Assembly: GCA_013399695.1 (NCBI GenBank)
Contig: VXAU01000760.1
Span: forward strand, 4,510,967 to 4,574,966
DNA from: Formicarius rufipectus
Taxonomy: Eukaryota; Chordata; Aves; Passeriformes; Formicariidae
Direction: 5' to 3'
DNA: 64,000 nucleotides
Shown: positions 49,201-61,200 of the stretch, piece by piece
Position numbering within the stretch: the stretch's first letter is position 1
Layout of the letters: the number at the start of each line of letters is the position of its first letter
Made by a program: the position numbers and the translations under genes
The notes under the pieces: generated by a model
Database searches by the model: none
What the model was told of the DNA's origin: nothing
The model's input: the letters and a program-made list of their open reading frames with translations, nothing else

Positions 49201-52200
49201 TTGAGTGATTACTGTCGATGTGCCTGCCAGTGCTTCCCCCTTTGCAGAGGCTCAGGAGGGACAGCAAGACTGGCTCTGTTCCTGACCACAGTGCCATGCT
49301 GACCCCTGGCTGCCCGAAGGAGCTATCTCTTTGGAGAGCTTTCTGAGCCTCAGAGGGCTGGAGGCTCTGACAGATGTGTGAAACAGTCTTCCAGCAATAT
49401 ATAATTCAGCTACATTTTCCTCAAGTGTTGGGAAAGCATATTCATGGTTGCCTCACTAAATCTGATCTGCTTCTTCAAGGATTAAAGAAAAACAAATGTC
49501 TTAACAGTTGAATTGTAAAAATATTTTCCCTCTTTCTCTCCAAATAGAAGCAGTCTTAACTGAGGTCTTCAAAAAATACCCTGTGAAAGACCCAGCACAA
49601 AAACATCAGTATGAAAGAATGATACCAAAGGGCAGAAATGACCCTTGGGGTAGGCATTGCTATATGCACATCAGTGCTACCTGAAAATATGCATTTGCCT
49701 TCTCTTTATTTATTGTTTTAATAATTAGAGCAATTCATTACTCACCTACTGACAACCACCAATGCCAACAGGTGTAGGGAGACTCTACTACTGCCTAAGC
49801 TACATTAATATTTTATTTGGGAATCATCTTTTTCTCAACAGAATAATTTTACAGCAACATAAAGTGCATAATAAAGTTCAAACCTATTTAAAATCAATAT
49901 CAAATAAAAAAGTTAGGCAGAACTTACCGAATAGTTTGAAGAGGAATGTGCACCTTCTTCACAATGATATCATAAAGCAGTTTGTTTCTTTAAAAAAATA
50001 TTTAGTTGAATTAAGCATTATATATCCCATAAAGTGTTTTCAGTATCTACATAGTCAGAAAATAAAATACAAGGCAATAAAATACAATGCCTCAGTTCTG
50101 TCAGAACTGCTGCAATAGCTAAAGAGTTTCTAGAACGCATAAATAAAAAACCCCAAACCACTGAAATTGGTCTTTGGTCTTCATCACCATTACAAAGGTG
50201 CAAGTATGGCTAAATCACAGCCCATTTTATAGCAAGCCACTGTGGAAGGTTCATTTTTCCCAGTGAAAATTGCTGATAAGTTTCTACAGACAAGATGCAA
50301 TTGTTGATGTAACAAGTGGCTTAGGGTGAGGAAAGCAGGCCAACAGACTGCTAATTGGGGTTTGTCCAGCTGTTCTTTAGGGGGAATATCTGAAGGCTTC
50401 AAGTCTCACTTGTTCTGAAACATTTCATTTAATGGAAGAAAATTTAAACACAAAGAATCTCTACTTTTTTCTAGTTATTTCTGAGATTTTTGGGGAGTCT
50501 TGTGTAGGGCTAGGAGTTGAAATTTATGATCCTGATGAGTCTCTTTCAACTCAGCATATTCTATGATTCTGTGCTATGATTCTACAGTATAAAACTTTCA
50601 GCTTCAGGGGTACTTTAAACACAGCTGGACAGGGCTGCAGCTTCTGACAAAACACTGTCACGAGAGTAAGGACAAACCCTGAACAGAAAACATTTCTAGA
50701 ACATGCAGAAACCAATATAATTTAACAATCTCTATATGGTTACTTAATAGCAAAAACTCTGACCCAGCAAATATACACAAGTGCAATTATAAAGTGTTAA
50801 AAAAAGAAGGAAGCAGCTGAAACTCCTTTTCAGCATCACAGTAATGGATCACTACGATCTGTATTTTACAAACTGCAGAACTCTATTTAAGACTCCTCAT
50901 CTACATAAAAGCAAACATAAGAAAATGTACGATTAAGCAAACAGTACCTGAAAGCTACAGATTCCAATATAGCTCGTACAAGATGGTTTCGGGTAGTGGA
51001 AGGCTTCAGCCCCATGAAAGAGGCACATAAATACGGGTCATCCACAGAAGCCTGCAGAAAGGATGTCACCAGGAGTTCAGTGAATTGTATTTGTAGGCTT
51101 TTAAGAAAGAAGTCAAAGAGTAAGAAAAAAAAATAACTTACGGCAATTACAGGCAGCATAGAGAGAAGAAAATTGAAAGCAACATGTAAGAGGAATACAG
51201 TGTTATTGTAGCTAACTCAGTGAACAGTTTCAACAGCAAAAGGTTTAAGTGACTTATTCCAAATCTGACATACTAAGTAAGACTAATCCATATCCCTTCA
51301 AAATACATACAGTGTACACTTTAAGTGTCTAGGACACACTGATATTGCTGTTCTCCAACAAAATTTCACATACACCTCTTCCTGAACTACTGAAAGATGA
51401 ATTGACTTTTAAAAGTAACACTGAAAAGGATAATATTTTTATGAATGTATACTACAGCCTGTTATCAGTGACACTGATAAACAGTCCACCTCAAATTTTA
51501 AGTTGTCTTGTTTTCACAGAATTAGAGGATTAATTTATGAATCTCAGTTTCCACCTCTCCACTTCTCTGATTAACTTTATCATAAAATACAATTTTGCTG
51601 ATGCATACCTAGTTTGTGACAAATTAAATCCTATTTTCACTGTAGACAGTAAATTTTCAACTGAAACAATCCTTTCCAGTTGTATTGTGCTAAGTATCAA
51701 TTATGACAACAGCTACCAGAAGTTTGAATTTCATGCTTATAAAACGCATGCATATTTATAGTTAACAAAATGCAATCATATGCAAAAAAACCCTAAAACA
51801 CCAGTGTACAGATACACACAGCCAAAAAGAAACTGGCATTTTGAGAAATTCCTAAACAGAAGAAACTTTTGCATTAAAATAAAATATCCTTTTTTTTTTT
51901 CCACATAGAAGCACCTTTGCCACCCCAAGAATGGAACGACTTGTCCATCTCAGTAGTACAACAAGTATTCCATGGATTCCAAGTTTACAGATTTTTTCAT
52001 ACACAACACAGTCAGCTAAAGAGCATTGACTCATATTCTACATAAGGGTGTCTAAAAGGAATCAATCATTAAAGAAAAAAAGAAGGAAGTAGCATGCACA
52101 TCCATGCACACAGCCCAGTGAAGAGCCCTACATTCTTGCTGTTACTATTAACCACAGCAACTGAAGCCTGGAAACCTGTTTCAAGCACAATGAGTAAAAG

Positions 52201-55200
52201 AAAAAAAGATCATTAATGCAAACATTCACTCAATTTCAAATACTGTTTCACTATGATGTCCCTCTGTGTGTACTGCACTGCAGCAGTAGAATCCAGCAAG
52301 AAAAAGACCTGTTCTTACTGCCTTATTATAGGTGAGTGGAGAATCGTTTTACTCTGTGTAGGAAATGACCACATGAGCTTCCTAAGGACCCTCCCTAAAG
52401 GCTGTCACTCTGGAGGCCAAGATTCTATTCTATTAGGATCAATTTGTGTTAGCATCCAGCCAATGGAGCTACACAGACACATTACAGGCCCTGAAGTCTT
52501 CAACTCTCCTCATGTCCCTTTTCATCCCCCATAATCCCCTCAGTTTCTAAACTGACACACATTCTGTCACTGAGTCTACTTACTAAGCACGATCCACTGC
52601 AATAGGCAGGGGGTTTGAAAAGCCAAGAAACCCACACTGGTGGATGCTATCAGTGGCTACTAGATGTCACAGTCAAAGAGAAAACCATTCAGTTTTCTAA
52701 GTACAGCTTCTAAATTTGGACTGAGAATACACTAGAATTAGGGAAAAAGAGACTGAATCAGTGTTAATCAGGAAGCCAGGGGTTCCTTATGGAGACAGTG
52801 CCAAGAAAGCAAGGGAGAGAAAAATGCACAAAGCAAAACAAAATAGACAAACAGAAAAGAGATTTTGCCAGTATCTCTACAACTTGATTATTAACAGAAA
52901 TAAAGGTTCAGAAAATATTGAGACTAGCATTTGTCTGCCTCAGGATTCCTGTCTGCAAATACTGGAATTCAGCTTTGGTCAACACTTGCTTGTTCCTAGC
53001 ACAGTTACTCACAGTAAACACTAAATGGAGGCAGCTTAGCACAATCAAGCTCTACACCTCCAGGGCCCAGGGTGGCTGTTTGAGAGCAGGGAAAGGGCTA
53101 CCTGGAGAAGAAATGACATTTCTCTTTGCTCTGTTCCATTACTGCACAGGACATACACAAAGGGAAGGTTAAAGATGTTGAGTTTCTTCAGAAAAAAACA
53201 CTAGTCATGGGAATGATCAAAATGAGTATGGTAAACAAATGAAGATTTAATAAACACTCAGAAAACTTTTAGAAACACAGAGATGGGCTGGTATACATTC
53301 AGACCAATCAGTTACTCCGGCTTCTGACCAATGTCTATCATGCTGAGTTTGATCATTCCCAGAAGTGTCTAGATATTATTTTTGTTTTTCTTAACAGGAC
53401 TTGCAATCTTGCTGAGACTGAAGTACTTGCAAATATTCTCATAAACTGCGACATACATCTTGAAAAAAATCAGAATAAAGTGAATTATTTTAAAACAGTG
53501 CTCAGAAATATTGTCTCAGTGAAGGTGCTGCAGGGAGGCAGCAAAGCTATGGGATCAGTTTCTGTCTCTGCAGGCACTGCCTATGTTACTGGGGAAAAAA
53601 AATTCAGTTTATCTGTCCTTTGCTTATTTTCCTATTTGGCAGGACTTTTCTCACGTGTGGGATGGGGTTTAAGCATTCTGATATGACAAGGGTCTTCATA
53701 CATTGTGGTGAGCGACAGACAAGTAAGAAACTCAGTAGTACAGGATAAATATTGTGACAGGATGCAAATTATTACATTTAAACATGTACAAGTTCAAATT
53801 TTAATTATGAAGGTTAATTATTTAATTATAAGGTTATGAAAAAAATAATTTTACCTGAAAACCTGGAATGAAACAAACACCTTGAGAATCAACAACACTC
53901 TGTGCCATTTCAGCTGTTTCATCCACATGGGTGAAAAGATCTGTGAGGATGCACAAGTTGAATGCTTTTACTAAATTGACTTCAATTCCTTCATTTTGTC
54001 TCTTAGCGAGACAAAAATCCAGTTTGACTATTGCCTTTTGTAATATTCTCACACTACATGTTCTAAGGGAAATGATCACTTCTCCTCTATTTCATGTCCA
54101 TCAGTCCCATTAAAAACTCCAGAGTATTCAGATGAAGGCTAAACTCAAAAGGATCCTCTCATATCTCTCATGCTGTAGCCTTTTAATCTTCACATGCTCT
54201 AAGAGGTCATTACATTTCTGACTAGACATAAATAGGAACTGAGATTGATAACAGTGGCACCCTAAGAGAGCTAAAGCCTTAAATTCACAACATTTTTTTT
54301 TTTTGCTTAACAAGGTGTTTTATTGTCAGCCCAAACACCTGCAGAGAGAGTCCTTAATACCCCTATTTTATCAGCACCCTTACTATCTTTACAAGTGACT
54401 GACACAGTCACCTCTTCTCACAATAACACCTCTTGGATAGACCTACTTTTATTATCTGTCCAGCCAGATGTCTCTTTTTATAGCTCTGCAGATATTCCTC
54501 TTTAGTTTGTTCTTCACACACATTCATTTCTTGTACCAACACCAATCTATGTAATTTTAACTAGTAGTGTCCTTCTGGGGCCACATAAGATGTTTTTACA
54601 GAAGACCAGGAGTCTCCGGTACATGAAAGCTATTGCTTTTTATTGCCTAAAAAGGTGAATTCTCCTGTTAAAGGTAAATTAGATTAATTTAGTTGAACTT
54701 ACCTTCAAAAAATCCATATTGGTAACTTATCAGGAGTTTCAATTTACCTTTGTAACCATCATGCGTTTGTTTGAAAACTTTGGATCCTTCTGTGCTCAGA
54801 CTAATAAACCCAAATCACACCCTTTCCTTCTTATTGTCTCTGCTGTTACTAAACTATATACATAGTAGATCTACACGAGGACAGAAAACTAAAAAAAAAA
54901 TGATTGACTTCATGTTGAAATTCTACATATTACTTCTTCAAAATTCTTAGAAGTAATATGATCCCACTAAAAGAAGTCCATTAACCTGAGTTTGCCTTGC
55001 TGCAGAAATACCTATTTCCAAAACTTTACCACTATTACGTCTCATCTTCACCCATGCTGAGCCTCACCCCTTATTGAGGCCCTTCAGCTTACCTTGTGTT
55101 TTGACCCAATTCCTTCTGTAGAGCAAGTTTTACCACTCTCTAAAGCCGATAAAGTTTCTGAATTCTACTTTTCTGTAATAGTATTTTCAGAAAATAAAGG

Positions 55201-58200
55201 TCTTACTTGTTACAGAGTTTAAAGCAGCATGCCTTTTTTAAATCTCCCTCCAAAACTTCCTAAGTTTTTTTTCCTGTGGCAGCAACTGTAGGTCATGACC
55301 ATGTTACAAGTGACCAGCTAAAATTCCTTCATATTTGTGCATATGCAATCCATTTTAAGTATGGATAAGTTCAATATGGATAAGTGTCCAATTTAATTAA
55401 GGAATCTGAAGTAGCAATCTTATAAATGTACCACTGATAGCTGAGTCTACAGGACTGAACTGTGTACTGAATTATTTCCTCAAAAGTCTCATGGCTGTAA
55501 CTCTCTAGATTTGGTCAAATGTTGGATGATGAAGAGCTGAGGACCAAGCTGAATCATACTTAACCCTTAAGGGCATAGACCAGAGTACATAAAGGCACAT
55601 AAGCACCAAAAGCTGACAACTTCAAGAAATGTGGAATTTTGTAATGAGCTACCCTTCAGGAAAACTTTTGTCAGACAATCCTTTTTTTCATCCTAGTAAA
55701 AACATACTAAATTTCTAAGTAAGCCAAGTAAATTTCTAATTAGAACACTCAAAACAGTTGTCCTATAAACAATCAGTGGTTTTCAACATCAGCTACTACA
55801 GAGTCTTTCATTAAATTGGAATGCAAAACCTCTCACTACATAATAATGTCAGTCAACAGGCACGTTACTTCCATGTGAAGCAACACTGACAGCACCATTA
55901 CTTGAGAAGTCCTCCACATTATCTATATAAATCCAGCCTGTTCTTAACTCTGAGATGTGTAGCTGGAGATCTCCCAAAAGCATTGCAGCAAGTGTTTATG
56001 TTGTGCTCAGGAGAAAGCCAGGCAGGAGTACAATGTTTCAGGAAAATGAAAGCCTCCATAGATAGGAGGTTCTGAAGCAGACTGAAGAGGAGATGATTGT
56101 ACTAACCAACCCCCCTGCAGAAAACACATTCATCACAGAACCTACTAATAAGGCACTGCATTTCTGCTATCCCAAGCATGGAATAATAAGTAATAATACA
56201 ACCAAGTCCAGTAATGTTCCTATGAACCCGTAAAAACTTTTTTTTAGGCAGTTATGTATTTTACCCTCTCTATAAAGGACTTACCTATATCCTGAGCCCA
56301 CTTTATGGCAGTGCCGATGTCTGATATAGCGCCTTCAGTTAAGTAAACAACTTCCTTCCCAATCTTCCAACCAATCAGTGGATAAAGATCTTCATTATTT
56401 TCCATGGAAGAAAACCACTTAGTTAAAATAAATGTTTTCAGAAAAACGTACACAAGCATTCCCCACAATAAGCCCAAGAAAAACAAAAAACCCAAAAAAC
56501 AAAACACCAACAAAAGTATTCAACTGCCTTGCAGAATTGAAGCTAAATAAAAAAGTCACCAATAGAGGTTAACTATATTGTTTGAGATTTATGGGGATTA
56601 CTTTTTGAATTTGCTGATCTATGTGTTCCTCACAGAATCATCTCCAGTTTTCTTGCCTGTGTCCAAGAGAGTTGCATGGTAGTACTAGTGTAGTTCTAGA
56701 AATGTGGCCAGTGCTGGAGGCACTCTGGCGCTTACAATATAAACCAACCAGCAGCACCTATTCAGATTACAGTTTGTATTTGTCTCTCGAAAGAGAAAAA
56801 GTAATATACTTATCTCCAAATCACTGGTGCAGGTGCCTTACAATCTTTATTACTGACCAAAGGTAAAGCCACAAAACAAAGACCAAAAAATTAAGCCAAA
56901 AATTCCTAAAGAAAGACAGCTATTTAGGGACAGAGAAGTCCATCCATCAGGTGGTCTTCTTAGAAATGCTCTCACCAGTCTCTTCAGTACAGTAAGATAA
57001 TCCTGCCTCTAGGAATGGATCCACATGACACTCAGCATGATCAGTTACTGAGAACTGCCAGAGGGTCAACTTCTGTATCTACACAACATGACTCCATCAC
57101 CAAATTGGGAGAAGTGCTGTTCTTGAAGGAACTACTTTATTTCTTCTTTTTTTTTAACTGTCACATATAGGAGCTAAACATAGACCAGAAACTAGATCAG
57201 CAGCTAATGAACAGATTGCACAAGGATGCACAGGGATTCATCTTGCAGTCTTAAATACATATGTCAACTTTAAAGATCAAACACATTACATTTCATGCCC
57301 AGGGCACTGAGAAAGCCAGGTACTTAACTGGTCCTACTAACCATACCCCATGACAGCCAAAGACATACGGACATTAGTGTAAGTAACAGCCTAAAGAAGT
57401 AAAAGTTTTACAGCACTGCCTTAGAAGTTTTTAACTCCTATCAGATCACAGTAGCTGAGTATTTTCTTAAAACAGAATGGGAAATTACAGAATGTTTTTT
57501 GCTCTTACACTTCCACAGACTACATATGTGATTTCCTAATTACATGATTAATTAGCCTAAAAATCATTTGCATTCATAGGGAATTCAATGTCAATGCTAT
57601 TCGGTTCTGACACATCTCATGTATTTGCCGAGGTCCTTCAAGACTTGAGCTGGTAAGTCTCCTTAGCACCCTGCTGTCCTCCTTCCCAGCCCCACCCATC
57701 CCACTTTAAGTTGTAAACTTCCCATAATTGGTAACTCTTTAAAAATACGACAGCACTCCCAAGCTGGTTTTCTACAGCTAAAGACAGAAGAAAAGGCATA
57801 GCCTTGTTTTGTTCCTTTGTATGCTCTCATCATTGCCAGCTACCAAGCTGAAAGAATGAAATACTCTACAGCCAAAACTTTACTATCTTACTTCTCTGTG
57901 ATGCAAAGAGATGCTCTCCAGTATTCACATTCCAGAAACCACCTGTTCCCATTGTCAGTTTAACATCTCCTGGGTGGAAGCAGCATTCTCCAAACATAGC
58001 TGCCTGCTGATCAGCTACCTGTCAGACCAACAGAAACAACATGACAGGTTAGCTCTCAACTATCAACCTGCAATGCTGTTGGGTTTTAAATTATCACTGC
58101 CAAGGATTCAGAGTTCTGAATGCAAGTAACCATTCAGAAAGGAATTGAGCATTCAGAGGAGATTCATACAGTTTCTCAAGTATTTGCAGGCCATTTCAAC

Positions 58201-61200
58201 AGTCAGACTTATCAGTAGCTTAAAATTACACTAGGTTTGGACACAACAGGAATGTCCACAGCATTGCTTGCAACACTGAAAACGTTATGGAAACAAAAGA
58301 CATATTTTATTTTTAATATTTGACACAGAGAAATGGGCATTTGCAATGCCAAGGAGCACAAAAGAGTAGCTTGGCTTGAATTCCTCTTTCTCCAAATAGC
58401 AAGTTGAAGTTTTGAGGTCTTGCCTTCCTTTTTGCCCTGATACGTGTCCTCTACCAAACTATTCCATGCTCATTTTTTTCAAAATTATGATGGTTATTAA
58501 ATGCATTAACTTATGTTTTTGCCTTGATGAAACAGTAAGTTTGCAGATAAATTTAGTCTACAGTTCTTTAAAAATAGCAGGAGAAATTCAAATTAGCCCG
58601 GTGACAGTTTTTTCATTTAGCTCAATTCAAGCAGATTTTGCTGCAAGTCGTAACTTCAGAAAAAGAATGTTTTTTTCTTATCCAAACTCTAAGTACTGAG
58701 GCAAGAACATGTTATTTACCACTTATTTTTAGTGAAATAAAAAAGATAGCAGGTACAACAAGTGCATCTATTAACAAATTCTCTCACATTTGTGCAGTCT
58801 TACTGAAGTCAAGCCAGAACAGATTGTGTTACACAACTTTGTATAGAACAACTGATTTGAAGCCAGAGACACACTTTACCAGAACTCAGAGTCCTACATT
58901 CAGTGCTTAACCATTTGGTCACCCAGCCTTAATGCACCTCAACCTTTAGAAATCCCTTCCTGTTCCTCTCTTCTCCTTTTCCCCTAAGGGTGCAAAATGA
59001 GTTTTTGGACAAAAATTCAACAACCAATTCTACTGCAGTTAAGCCATAGAGAAGGAATAGAGAATACTTAAGCAAGTACTAAATCAAAGCCAGATAATTA
59101 GAGTATAGGTACAAATATACAGATTTAAGTAAGAAAATATTTTCACTCACCATTGCCATTATTGGAATAGGTACCCCAAATATTTCAGGGTCAGTTGATC
59201 CAAAGTTGAAGCTTAAAACAAATGTTATGGAGAAACATCACAATACTAAATTGAACTTCTTGTTAAAATGAAGTCTAGGTACATAAGGCCTGGGTCTGCA
59301 TCACACATGAAAAGTGATGCTACCAATTTACGTTTAAGAAAACATCAAAATTATCATTTTAAGAAACACTGATAGTAAAAATAAGTTTTGGACTTCATAT
59401 ATTTCTACACAAAGTATAACTGTATATGCAAATAACTTTGTGTACCTGCATATGACTTGGCCTGTGCAGATAATGGTTTCTTTATAAAGGCAAGTAATTT
59501 AACAGTATTCTCTTAATTATGACTTCATAGTTACCTCGTGTCTTTCACTGATGGATAAATAGACATTGGAATAGAAAGCAGATTACACAAAGAGGGACTC
59601 CAACATTTCTGAAATGAAATGGGGAAAGTAAAAATGTCAGCAATCCTCCCAGAAGCACAATAAATAGCCACAACATTTTTTCAGTAGAGCACATACCGAA
59701 ACGGGTTCAAAAACGCCTGTAGAACTGGCATTTGAGAAATCTGTGGCATACACAGAACCTACCATCAAAAAAAGAACAAAGTAAGACTTCTAGATATCCA
59801 GACATTTAAGAGTTTCCTTTAAACATCTCATTGGCTCCCATGAATCATAAATTGAGTGTGTATGAGCAAAATCACAATACCACGAGCATAGACACTTCAC
59901 CTGCTGCTCACTGTAATGAGCAATAATCACCCTGTTTCCCCTCAGGAACCTGTCTGGAAGAGCCATCTCACACCACACCAACTGCATCACTCTCACTCAA
60001 TCTGATTGCTCAGGTATTGGCTTTCAGGACACAAACTTGTAATTCTTGCACATTTATAACAATTCTTTGGCTTTTTGTTTTCATGGGTACTGTTCTTCAT
60101 TCAACACCAGTTAGCTCTGTTAGTCCTTTTTAAATCTTGTATTTTTAAAAAGTAGATTACACTGAATAATTATTTCCCTTCCCTTCAGGGCCCATGAATA
60201 TTTAATTCAGAAGTTGTTTGTTTTTTTTACAGTAAATGCATTACAATATTTATCAATTATAAAAAGCATGTATTTAAAAAAAAGTATTTGAATTCTAGGA
60301 TATATAAATGACAAGCCATGAATGCTACTTCTCAGATTCCAGTGCGTTTAAGAGGAATTGTAACGTTCACCTTTAGTCAATCTATACAGTAGCCATGTAT
60401 CAACTGTTCCAAAGCAGCAGTTATTTTTTGTGGCAGCTTCTTCAGCCTAAGAAAAAAAATACATTAAAAAGTATTTTAAACTGGATGCAATAAAGAGAAA
60501 TATATTTCCTGATTCCTTTTATCATTTTCTTCATGGTTAATGAGAATGTCCTCAGAAAATAATCTTCTGGTTTATGATTTCTGTAAAAAGTTCAAAATTT
60601 TATTTTCCTTTGGATCTTATTCCCTTTATAAAATGGGAAACGGGTTTCATCTAATTTCCACAAGCTGATGATGTTTACAACTACAGAATTTGTAAATAAA
60701 ACATACAAATTAATTCTCTCAAAACATGAACTAATACATGGCTCTGTAATCAACAGGTATGACCTTCTGAGTTTCTTGGTTTGACAGTCACATATTTTAA
60801 GGATCAACACCTGAAATAACATGGGAGAACTTTCATCTTGCATGGAAAATTCATGACCTTCAATTCGACAATCCTCCAGGATTCACATGTCATTTTCAAC
60901 AGGTACAACCAAAACAGGTCAGTGAAAAATTACACTTGATCTTTTCCATAGTTAGATTTGGTACAAAAAACACCAGTCAAAACTCAAAAGACTCTGGGTT
61001 TCCTTACACTGAATAGAAAATGCATGATAAAATTTTCTTCAGAAAATGGCTTGAAAATTATCACGAAAATACGATGACTAAAGTTATAAATATTACAGGA
61101 AGAAACAAGGAAAATGGTAAAGATTAAAATAATGAATATAATAACAAATAGCTCAGGGCCCGTTAGTCCATCAGATTGCTGAAGTACAACTTATTGTATG

